The notes beneath the pieces are model-generated. The model was not told the origin of the DNA and made no database searches. It saw nothing but the letters and a program-made list of their open reading frames with translations. This document shows positions 16,647 to 22,882 of a stretch of 22,882 bases of DNA, piece after piece (positions within the stretch are counted from its first letter, which is position 1; every line of letters begins with the position of its first letter). The DNA lies in contig JAAZZI010000002.1 of the NCBI GenBank assembly GCA_014239225.1, forward strand, positions 1-22,882, written 5' to 3'. This stretch comes from Gammaproteobacteria bacterium. Lineage in GTDB: Bacteria > Pseudomonadota > Gammaproteobacteria > Eutrophobiales > Eutrophobiaceae. Both the position numbers and the translations under genes were made by a program.

Positions 16647-19421
16647 ATGGATAAAGCTTACGATCCCGAGTCAATCGAAACCAATTGGTACAGCCATTGG
16701 GAGAAAAATAATTATTTTTCTCCTAAAGACGAAGGAACGCCCTATTGCATTATGTTGCCACCACCAAATGTAACTGGCAGCTTACATATGGGGCATGCTT
16801 TCCAACAAACATTAATGGATATATTAATTCGTTATCATCGAATGAATAATAATGATGCTTTATGGCAATGCGGTACCGACCATGCGGGTATCGCAACTCA
16901 AATGGTTGTTGAACGCCAACTTCAGCAAAAGAATGTTTCTCGTCATGCGCTTGGTAGAGAAAAATTTATAGAAGAAATCTGGAAATGGAAAGAAAACTCA
17001 GGCAATACCATTAGTAACCAGTCTCGCCGACTCGGTACTTCGATGGATTGGATAAACGAACGTTTTACGATGGATGAAGGCTTGTCAGACGCAGTAAGGG
17101 AGGTTTTTGTAAAATTATATGATCAGGGTCTTATCTACCGAGGCAAAAGATTAGTTAATTGGGATCCTGTACTTCATACCGCAATTTCTGATCTTGAAGT
17201 AAGTTCCGAAGAAGAAAATGGTCATCTTTGGCATATGCGTTACCCGCTAAAAAAATCTGTAGATGGGTTTGATCATGTTGTTGTTGCAACCACCAGACCA
17301 GAAACAATGCTTGGTGATGCTGCTGTTGCTGTTCACCCCGATGATGAACGCTATCAAAATCTAATAGGCAAAGAAATATTATTACCACTTGCCAATAGAA
17401 TAATTCCTATTGTTGCTGATAATTATGTTGACCCAGAATTTGGAAGCGGCTGTGTCAAGATAACACCTGCCCATGATTTTAATGACTATGAAGTTGGTGA
17501 ACGACACAATCTTGAAAAAATAAATATCTTTACAATTGATGCTGTTATTAATGAACAAGCGCCAAAAAAATATCAAGGATTAGATCGATTTGATGCGCGT
17601 AAACAAATCCTTGCTGATCTTAAAGAAAAAGATTTATTGGAAAAAATGGAAGATCATAAACTAATGATCCCTCGGGGGGATCGCTCTAATGCAATCGTTG
17701 AGCCTTATTTAACTGATCAATGGTATGTCAAAGTAAAACCGCTTGCTAAGCCTGCGATAAAAGCTGTTGAAAACGGATCAATAAAATTTGTACCAAAAAA
17801 TTGGGAAAAAACATATTTCGAATGGATGCGAAACATAGAAGACTGGTGTATTAGTCGACAATTATGGTGGGGGCATCGCATCCCTGCATGGTACGACGAT
17901 AAAGGTAATATTTTTGTGGGGCATAGTGAAAAAGAAGTTAGAGAAAAAAATAAATTAGGTGAGATTAATTTAAAACAAGATGAGGATGTATTAGATACCT
18001 GGTTCTCATCATCACTGTGGCCTTTTTCCACTCTAGGTTGGCCTGAAAAAACAAAACGACTCGAAAAATTTTATCCCACCAATGTGTTAGTTACCGGTTT
18101 TGATATTATCTTTTTCTGGGTAGCCCGCATGATCATGATGGGATTAAATTTTACTGGGGAACCTCCTTTCAAAGAAGTCTATATACATGGTCTTGTTCGT
18201 GACGCAGACGGGCAAAAAATGTCTAAATCAAAAGGGAACGTACTTGACCCGTTAGATTTAATTGATGGTATTGGTCTTGAAGATTTAGTTTCAAAACGAA
18301 CAATGGGGCTTATGCAAACTCATTTAACTGAGAAAATTGAGAAATCAACTCGTAAACATTTCCCTAAAGGGATAGCTCCTTATGGTACTGATTCATTACG
18401 ATTTGCATTTGCATCTCTAGCAACTCAGGGCAGAGATATACGATTTGAAATTGGACGTATTGAAGGCTATCGGAATTTTTGTAATAAAATCTGGAATGCA
18501 ACTCGTTTTGTGATGATGAATATTGAATCTCAGAATATTGATGTAAATGATGATAAAAAAATATTTGGTTTGACTGAACGCTGGATTATAAGTCGACTGT
18601 CAAATACGTTAGCGGCAACGCATGAAGGCATTAAAACATACCGATTTGATCTTGCTTCACAGGCTTTATATGATTTTATTTGGAATGAATATTGTGATTG
18701 GTATCTTGAATTCTCAAAAACAACTTTAAATGATGAAATAATAAGTGAAGAAGAAAAACGAGGCACCCTGCATACATTAATATATATACTCGAAACGTTA
18801 CTTCGTGGATTACACCCCTTCATGCCTTTTATTACAGAAGAACTGTGGCAGCGCATTTCTCCCATTTTAAATAAAAATGGTGAAACTATTATGCTGGAAA
18901 CCTATCCTAGTGAAGACGAATTTGAAAAAAATAAAGACATTGATGAGCAAATTGACTGGGTCAAATCATTTATTATGGGTATTCGACGTATTCGTTCTGA
19001 AAGAGATATCTCTCCTGGTAAAAAATTAACTGTATTAGTTAAGGGTGGTACAAAAAATGAATCCGAATGGTTAAATAATAATAAAGCTTTCATTCGAACA
19101 CTAAGTAAACTTGAAGAAATCCAAACCACCGAAAATGAGATAAGTGGTGCTGCGATGGCTTTAGCTGGAGAGATGACGCTGCTTGTGCCATTAGCAGATC
19201 TGATTGATCCAGAGGAAGAATATAACCGAATAAATACTATAATGGGAAATCTGAAAAAAGAAAAAATGCAATTAACAGCCAAATTGGAAAACAAAGACTT
19301 TGTAGATCGTGCGCCGAAACATGTTGTCGAAGGTACAAGAACGCGTCTTGCTGATACACTAGGCGATATTGAAACTTATCAGGAACAACTTAAATCAGTC
19401 TCAAAACTATTAACTAAATGA
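16647..19421 (+). CDS. valS: Valine-tRNA ligase
   Basis: Charges tRNA-Val in the cytoplasm. 924 residues, full length for a class I valyl enzyme. Seen: an N-terminal YDPESIETNWY, the HIGH motif as HMGH (47-50) within PPPNVTGSLHMGHAF, a CP1 editing domain with TTRPETMLGD, the KMSKS motif (524-528) within DGQKMSKSKGN, the anticodon-binding helical domain, and a C-terminal Lys/Glu-rich segment with the coiled-coil pattern typical of ValRS. No clear Shine-Dalgarno precedes ATG 16647. The stop overlaps the cysE start (ATGA), so the two are coupled. Confidence 0.98.
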   Translation: MDKAYDPESIETNWYSHWEKNNYFSPKDEGTPYCIMLPPPNVTGSLHMGHAFQQTLMDILIRYHRMNNNDALWQCGTDHAGIATQMVVERQLQQKNVSRHALGREKFIEEIWKWKENSGNTISNQSRRLGTSMDWINERFTMDEGLSDAVREVFVKLYDQGLIYRGKRLVNWDPVLHTAISDLEVSSEEENGHLWHMRYPLKKSVDGFDHVVVATTRPETMLGDAAVAVHPDDERYQNLIGKEILLPLANRIIPIVADNYVDPEFGSGCVKITPAHDFNDYEVGERHNLEKINIFTIDAVINEQAPKKYQGLDRFDARKQILADLKEKDLLEKMEDHKLMIPRGDRSNAIVEPYLTDQWYVKVKPLAKPAIKAVENGSIKFVPKNWEKTYFEWMRNIEDWCISRQLWWGHRIPAWYDDKGNIFVGHSEKEVREKNKLGEINLKQDEDVLDTWFSSSLWPFSTLGWPEKTKRLEKFYPTNVLVTGFDIIFFWVARMIMMGLNFTGEPPFKEVYIHGLVRDADGQKMSKSKGNVLDPLDLIDGIGLEDLVSKRTMGLMQTHLTEKIEKSTRKHFPKGIAPYGTDSLRFAFASLATQGRDIRFEIGRIEGYRNFCNKIWNATRFVMMNIESQNIDVNDDKKIFGLTERWIISRLSNTLAATHEGIKTYRFDLASQALYDFIWNEYCDWYLEFSKTTLNDEIISEEEKRGTLHTLIYILETLLRGLHPFMPFITEELWQRISPILNKNGETIMLETYPSEDEFEKNKDIDEQIDWVKSFIMGIRRIRSERDISPGKKLTVLVKGGTKNESEWLNNNKAFIRTLSKLEEIQTTENEISGAAMALAGEMTLLVPLADLIDPEEEYNRINTIMGNLKKEKMQLTAKLENKDFVDRAPKHVVEGTRTRLADTLGDIETYQEQLKSVSKLLTK

Positions 19422-20110
19422 TGTTTGATACGATAAAAGAAGAGATAAATGTTGTGTTTGAACGTGACCCTGCAGCACGCTCTGCGGCAGAAACCATTTT
19501 CACCTGCCCGGGTTTTCAGGCCATCGTTTTTCATCGTTTTAATCACTGGTTATGGAATAAAAAGCTCCACTTAATTGCACGTCTAATGGCGCATATCGCG
19601 CGCTTTATGACGGGAATTGAAATTCATCCCGGCGCAGCAATTGGACGACGTTTCTTTATTGACCACGGCATGGGAATTGTAATTGGTGAAACATCAGAAA
19701 TTGGCGATGACGTGTCAATGTATCACGGTGTGACACTTGGCGGAACTACATGGGATAAAGGGAAACGTCATCCAACCATAAAAAATAATGTTGTTATCGG
19801 TGCTGGTGCAAAAATACTGGGACCCATTGTTATCTCTGATGGTGCACGTATTGGCTGTAATGCAGTTGTTGTTAAAGATATTCCTCCTGGTGCAACTGTT
19901 GTTGGTGTCCCGGGGCATGTTGTTATGCAAAAAGGAACTCCTGAGAAATCAGAACAACGAGAAGCAATGGCTAAGAAAATTGGTTTTGATGCTTATGCAG
20001 AAAGTAAAGATATGCCAGATCCGATTCAAAATGCATTAAATTCAATACTTGACCATATGCATAAAGTTGATAGTGAATTAGAAGAAATTAAGAAAAAAAA
20101 TAAAGACTAA
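19418..20110 (+). CDS. cysE: Serine O-acetyltransferase
   Basis: Acetylates serine with acetyl-CoA to O-acetylserine, the precursor of cysteine. 230 residues, the shorter form of the family (E. coli CysE has 273). Seen: an N-terminal helical region (about 1-65), then the left-handed beta-helix of hexapeptide repeats (about 66-165). The active-site DHGMGIVIGETSEIGDDVSMYHGVTLGG region lies at about 88-115, followed by GIGCNAVV-type turns and VVGVPGHVV. The C-terminus is hydrophilic with a short Lys-rich end. Two adjacent ATGs are present; the first overlaps the valS stop. Placement a short distance from iscR-suf links cysteine supply to Fe-S cluster assembly. Confidence 0.95.
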   Translation: MMFDTIKEEINVVFERDPAARSAAETIFTCPGFQAIVFHRFNHWLWNKKLHLIARLMAHIARFMTGIEIHPGAAIGRRFFIDHGMGIVIGETSEIGDDVSMYHGVTLGGTTWDKGKRHPTIKNNVVIGAGAKILGPIVISDGARIGCNAVVVKDIPPGATVVGVPGHVVMQKGTPEKSEQREAMAKKIGFDAYAESKDMPDPIQNALNSILDHMHKVDSELEEIKKKNKD

Positions 20111-20135
20111 TTATTTTTTTAGAATTTTGTCTGTA

Positions 20136-20531
20136 ATGCCTCATCTACAATTTGAAATTAACAAAAAAATTGACCCAAAAGTAAAAGATGAATTTATTTC
20201 CTCTGTATTGAAAATCTTTGGTGCTGTCATGAAAACAGACACCAGTCATGTCGCTGTAAGTCTAAGAGAATATGATAAAGGCAATCTATCAATCGGAAGG
20301 TCAAGTTATCATGACCATGTTTGCTTAATGAATTTAGATATTCGCATAGGCAGAGAAATTGAAAAGCGACGCCAATTAGCTACAGAATATTTTATTTTAG
20401 TGAATACACTTTTTAGAATAGATAAGGAAAATCAATATATAACTTTTACAGAACACGAAGGTGAAGATTTTCATTTAATTGAAAAATACCTGGAAGATTG
20501 GGTAGCAAATGATAAACCGCTCTCTGATTAA
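20136..20531 (+). CDS. Tautomerase-superfamily protein
   Basis: 131 residues from ATG 20136. I choose this start because it places Pro directly after Met (MPHLQFEI), and tautomerase-superfamily enzymes use that proline, freed by Met removal, as their catalytic base. A TTG at 20127 in the same frame would bury it. Seen: an MPHL opening as in 5-carboxymethyl-2-hydroxymuconate isomerase and MIF-like proteins, an amphipathic helix (about 12-30), a HVAVSLREY strand, and a C-terminal FTEHEGEDFHL stretch. The substrate cannot be told from sequence. It lies 25 bases after cysE and is the last gene of the pepA-onward run. Confidence 0.75.
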   Translation: MPHLQFEINKKIDPKVKDEFISSVLKIFGAVMKTDTSHVAVSLREYDKGNLSIGRSSYHDHVCLMNLDIRIGREIEKRRQLATEYFILVNTLFRIDKENQYITFTEHEGEDFHLIEKYLEDWVANDKPLSD

Positions 20532-20574
20532 ACTTACTCTTATAAAAATAAATTGATTGTGTAGAGAATGTTTT

Positions 20575-20898
20575 TCATTGTGTGCCACGAGCTTTGGAAA
20601 TGTGCCCATGCATGAGTGGAAATACGACAAGCAATGAAAGAGGTCCTAAAAGAATTGTAAGACCAACCCATACGAGCCACCGCCTTCCAAGACGACTAGC
20701 ACACATTCCTAAACTAATTACCCATATCCATTGGAAAATAAGCCAAGCACAAGCAAAAGAGCAGAAACATCGGTTATTTCGTTCTCTGTAGCGTAAATGT
20801 ATATAGATACAAAAAATGATAAGAGCGAGATAATTAAGCTCTAAGTGTATGTGCGAGCTAAGAGCAGCGTTATTGGTTTTTTCTCCATATATTAAAAG
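20575..20898 (-). CDS. Small multi-pass membrane protein ORF without a canonical start
   Basis: Open frame of 107 codons ending at TGA 20577-20575. The translation looks like a real membrane protein: a segment around LELNYLALIIFCIYIHL, a Trp-rich helix around AWLIFQWIWVISLG, then GRRW and a third helix around GLTILLGPLSLLVVF. The RLGRRW...LLGPLSLL pattern is common in short bacterial inner-membrane proteins. No ATG, GTG or TTG occurs before Met at 20706, which would leave only the last 43 residues. One extra A in the six-A run (T-run on the plus strand, 20877-20882) would join the frame to ATG 20888, giving about 104 residues. I do not recognise a named family. It may be a decayed gene, a non-AUG start, or an indel artefact. 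Confidence 0.4.
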   Translation of the reverse strand, partial: LLIYGEKTNNAALSSHIHLELNYLALIIFCIYIHLRYRERNNRCFCSFACAWLIFQWIWVISLGMCASRLGRRWLVWVGLTILLGPLSLLVVFPLMHGHISKARGTQ

Positions 20899-20914
20899 TT
20901 ACTCTTTTTGTCAA
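20886..20914 (-). promoter_or_regulatory. Possible minus-strand promoter
   Basis: A perfect -35 TTGACA (20914-20909) lies 17 bases from TATATG (20891-20886). The -10 match is only partial and the region is AT-rich, so chance is quite possible. If real, transcription would begin just inside the small membrane ORF, downstream of ATG 20888, which would argue against that ATG being used. Confidence 0.25.
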
Positions 20915-20962
20915 AATTTTTAAGGCACACAGAAATTGTTGTCAGCCCAAATCAATCTAAAT

Positions 20963-20981
20963 AATAATGATTATCATTTAT
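20963..20981 (+). promoter_or_regulatory. Fur-box-like operator upstream of iscR
   Basis: The 19-base string AATAATGATTATCATTTAT matches 14 positions of the classical Fur consensus GATAATGATAATCATTATC, with the ATGAT-T-ATCAT core intact. It lies about 85 bases before the iscR start and directly upstream of the IscR-like site. AT-rich background raises the chance-match rate, but the uninterrupted TGATTATCA core favours a real site. It is also within reach of the divergent small membrane ORF. Confidence 0.55.
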
Positions 20982-20995
20982 AAATCAATGACTTA

Positions 20996-21020
20996 ATACT
21001 TGACTAAATCACTTGGTTAT
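20996..21020 (+). promoter_or_regulatory. Type-1 IscR binding site upstream of iscR
   Basis: A 25-base element with left half ATACTTGACT, a four-base AAAT centre, and right half CACTTGGTTAT. It agrees with the type-1 IscR consensus (ATASYYGACT-RWWW-YAGTCRRSTAT) at 22 of 25 positions by eye, the form bound by [2Fe-2S]-IscR at self-repressed iscR promoters. It ends 46 bases before the iscR ATG. This implies autoregulation of the iscR-suf operon. I could not pin down the matching -10/-35 boxes. Confidence 0.65.
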
Positions 21021-21025
21021 GTGAA

Positions 21026-21038
21026 CCTCCCTCCCCCC
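21026..21038 (+). other. C-rich tract in the iscR leader
   Basis: CCTCCCTCCCCCC is a striking run in an otherwise AT-rich region. It contains CCTC and CCTCC, which are complementary to the GAGG of the iscR ribosome-binding site at 21055-21058. It could pair with that site in the mRNA, or form a G-rich structure on the other strand. A role is not shown. Confidence 0.35.
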
Positions 21039-21066
21039 ATTCTTTGGAAATCTTGAGGAATTGACA

Positions 21067-21525
21067 ATGAAACTAACGACCAAAGGCCGATATGCGGTAA
21101 ACGCCTTATTAGACCTGGCACTTCATAACAATAAAAAACCAGTTCACTTAGCTGATGTGGCAGAACGACAGAATATTTCGCTCACCTACCTCGAGCAATT
21201 ATTCAGTAAATTAAAACGCCATGGATTAGTTTCTAGTTCACGTGGTCCAGGTGGTGGTTATCGCCTTGCTTTGGAAGCTGATGAGATTTCAATTGCGAAG
21301 ATAATTTATTCGGTTGACGAAACAATTGATATTACGCGTTGCCATGGAAAACAGAACTGCCAAAAAGATCAGCGCTGCTTAACGCATGACCTCTGGATGG
21401 AATTAAATATGCACGTCTCAAGCTTTTTAAATGGAATAACTTTATTCGATTTGATTCAAAGAAATAATGTCAAACACGTTGCTCAAAAACAAGATTTTGC
21501 TTTTGTTCAAATTCATAAACACTAG
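21067..21525 (+). CDS. iscR: Fe-S cluster-responsive Rrf2 regulator IscR
   Basis: Transcription factor that senses [2Fe-2S] supply and controls Fe-S biogenesis genes. 152 residues from ATG 21067. That start has GAGGAA (21055-21060) six bases upstream and gives the canonical MKLTTKGRYAV; the in-frame TTG at 21061 is too close to the Shine-Dalgarno. Seen: an N-terminal winged helix with ISLTYLEQLFSKLKRHGLV and SSRGPGGGYRL (about 37-67), then the cluster ligands Cys92, Cys98, Cys104 and His107, at exactly the E. coli positions. The C-terminal tail after about 130 diverges. It heads the suf genes, with an IscR-type operator in front. Confidence 0.96.
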   Translation: MKLTTKGRYAVNALLDLALHNNKKPVHLADVAERQNISLTYLEQLFSKLKRHGLVSSSRGPGGGYRLALEADEISIAKIIYSVDETIDITRCHGKQNCQKDQRCLTHDLWMELNMHVSSFLNGITLFDLIQRNNVKHVAQKQDFAFVQIHKH

Positions 21526-21535
21526 GTAATAAAAA

Positions 21536-21895
21536 ATGACAAGCCAAACCGAAATTACTCTTACTGATAATGCAAAACTACATATAGAGAAAGTCCTTGG
21601 AAAAGATCCTGATGGCCTCGGACTTCGTCTCGCTGTTAAAACAACGGGGTGCTCGGGTAACCAATATGTTATTGAAACGGCTAAAACGATTAATGAAGAA
21701 GATAAAACCATAGAGTTCAAAGGCATAAAAATTATAATTGATAAAAATAGCTTACGTTATCTCGTAGGAACAGAACTTGATTTTGTACGTGATGGATTAA
21801 ATGCTAATTTCAAATTTAATAATCCAAATGTCGAAGAATCATGCGGTTGTGGTGAGAGTTTCAGTTTAAAGAAAGAATTAGAGAATGAAATATAA
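21536..21895 (+). CDS. sufA: A-type Fe-S carrier protein (SufA/IscA family)
   Basis: Carries newly made iron-sulfur clusters to client proteins. 119 residues. Seen: the three conserved cysteines, Cys39 in TTGCSGNQYV and Cys103/Cys105 in ESCGCGESF, plus the GTELDFVRDGLNANFKFNNPN stretch typical of the family. Start ATG 21536 lies 10 bases after the iscR stop, and its stop shares one base with the sufB ATG (TAATG), so it is coupled to sufB. I call it SufA by context; sequence alone does not separate SufA from IscA or ErpA. Confidence 0.9.
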   Translation: MTSQTEITLTDNAKLHIEKVLGKDPDGLGLRLAVKTTGCSGNQYVIETAKTINEEDKTIEFKGIKIIIDKNSLRYLVGTELDFVRDGLNANFKFNNPNVEESCGCGESFSLKKELENEI

Positions 21896-22882
21896 TGTCA
21901 ACAAACACTGAAAATTTTGAAAATCTCGTTAAAAAAGAATATGAACATGGTTTCGTTACTGACATTGATGCGGATACAATTCCGCCCGGTCTTAGTGAAG
22001 AAATTATTGCCTTCATTTCTAAGAAAAAAGAAGAGCCCATGTGGTTGCTTGAATGGCGATTAAAAGCATATCGTCAATGGTTAAAGATGGAAGACCCAAC
22101 TTGGGCAAAACTCGATATACAACATATTGACTATCAATCCATCTCTTATTATTCAGCACCCAAGTCAAAAGAGGATGCGCCAAAAAGTCTTGATGAGGTT
22201 GATCCAAAACTATTGGAGACTTATGAAAAATTAGGAATCCCGCTGGATGAACAGAAAATGTTAGCGGGCGTCGCAGTTGACGCAGTGTTTGATAGTGTTT
22301 CTGTTGCAACAACATTTAAACAAAAATTGGCTGATGTAGGTGTAATCTTTTGTTCGTTCTCTGAGGCTGTTAAAGAACATCCTGATCTGGTGAAAAGATA
22401 TTTAGGTTCAGTTGTGCCTGCTGCTGATAATTTCTTTGCTGCACTGAATTCAGCAGTTTTCACAGATGGTTCCTTTTGTTATATCCCGAAAGGTGTACGT
22501 TGTCCGATGGAATTATCAACCTACTTCAGAATAAATGCTTCAAACACCGGACAGTTCGAACGTACGTTAATTATTGCCGATGAAGAAAGCCATGTGAGCT
22601 ATCTAGAAGGGTGTACTGCGCCCATGAGAGATGAAAATCAATTACATGCCGCAAATGTTGAATTAATTGCACTTGATGATGCTGAAATTAAATATTCAAC
22701 AGTACAAAATTGGTATCCTGGAGATAAAGATGGAGTAGGTGGAATATACAACTTTGTTACAAAACGTGGATTATGTAAGGGAAAAAATTCTAAAATTTCA
22801 TGGACACAAGTTGAAACTGGCTCTGCAATAACATGGAAATATCCAAGCTGTATTTTAAAAGGTGATAACTCTGTAGGAGAAT
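21895..22882 (+). CDS. sufB: Fe-S cluster assembly scaffold SufB, 3' end missing
   Basis: Core of the SufBC2D scaffold on which clusters are built under iron limitation or oxidative stress. 329 codons are present; the gene continues past the right edge. Seen: GFVTDIDADTIPPGLSEE, EEPMWLLEWRLKAYRQW, the SYYSAPK motif, then the long beta-helix region with FCYIPKGVRCPMELSTYFR, LEGCTAP and the SWTQVETGSAITWKYPSC stretch. The frame is uninterrupted. The C-terminal cysteine used for sulfur transfer would lie outside the window, as would the expected sufC, sufD and sufS. Confidence 0.97.
   Translation, partial: MSTNTENFENLVKKEYEHGFVTDIDADTIPPGLSEEIIAFISKKKEEPMWLLEWRLKAYRQWLKMEDPTWAKLDIQHIDYQSISYYSAPKSKEDAPKSLDEVDPKLLETYEKLGIPLDEQKMLAGVAVDAVFDSVSVATTFKQKLADVGVIFCSFSEAVKEHPDLVKRYLGSVVPAADNFFAALNSAVFTDGSFCYIPKGVRCPMELSTYFRINASNTGQFERTLIIADEESHVSYLEGCTAPMRDENQLHAANVELIALDDAEIKYSTVQNWYPGDKDGVGGIYNFVTKRGLCKGKNSKISWTQVETGSAITWKYPSCILKGDNSVGE

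Noticed and set aside
18902..19294. Minus-strand ORFs within valS (also 17155-17388, 17717-18031, 18530-18865)
   Set aside because: All lie opposite an intact ValRS frame and are Ser/Cys/Phe-rich, as expected for reverse complements of its Glu/Lys-rich codons.
20582..20791. Plus-strand 69-residue ORF in the gap before iscR
   Set aside because: Its composition is rich in His, Arg and Pro with no fold signal, while the opposite strand reads as a coherent multi-helix membrane protein. It is best seen as the antisense shadow of that frame.

Overview
The window is chromosomal core sequence from an AT-rich gammaproteobacterium. The evidence is gene order and content: yajC-secD-secF next to queA-tgt with a tRNA-Leu beside queA; a panD/panC/panB/dNK/folK/pcnB run; divergent lptF-lptG and pepA-holC-valS; and an IscR-controlled suf operon. 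HolC, the LptF/LptG pair and PcnB together point to Gammaproteobacteria. I cannot place it more finely from sequence alone. I see no phage, transposon, CRISPR or toxin-antitoxin genes. Coding density is high, with many ATGA-type overlaps.

Layout. 1-713: 5' part of pdxB (minus; its 3' end lies outside the window). 742-6176: secF, secD, yajC, tgt and queA, all minus, for the Sec translocon accessory complex and tRNA queuosine. 6224-6359: a plus-strand tRNA-Leu(CAA) with its own promoter. 6408-11775: a minus-strand block with a CinA-N-like protein, panD, panC, panB (pantothenate), a deoxynucleoside kinase, folK (folate) and pcnB (poly(A) polymerase). Its upstream five genes are translationally overlapped. 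11826-12266: an RDD-family membrane protein (plus). 12276-14430: lptG and lptF (minus), the LPS-export permease pair. 14655-20531: a plus-strand run of pepA, holC, valS, cysE and a tautomerase-family gene. 20575-20898: a minus-strand open frame for a small multi-pass membrane protein with no canonical start codon. 20963-21060: iscR control region with a Fur-box-like and a type-1 IscR-like sequence. 21067-22882: iscR, an A-type Fe-S carrier gene and sufB (cut by the window end).

How it fits together. The right-hand end is a sulfur/iron module: CysE makes O-acetylserine for cysteine, the sulfur source for SUF cluster assembly, and iscR-sufA-sufB appear to be under cluster- and iron-responsive control. 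The left half is protein export, tRNA modification and cofactor synthesis.

Most of the window is ordinary housekeeping sequence, and I found no convincing undescribed multi-gene system. The points worth a second look are: (i) holC, whose N-terminal and C-terminal parts lie in two different frames joined at a short TA/CA repeat; (ii) the start-less membrane ORF at 20575-20898, which a single base in an A-run would repair; (iii) the paired Fur/IscR sites and a C-rich leader ahead of iscR. Items (i) and (ii) could be genuine decay or assembly indels, and the sequence alone cannot decide.
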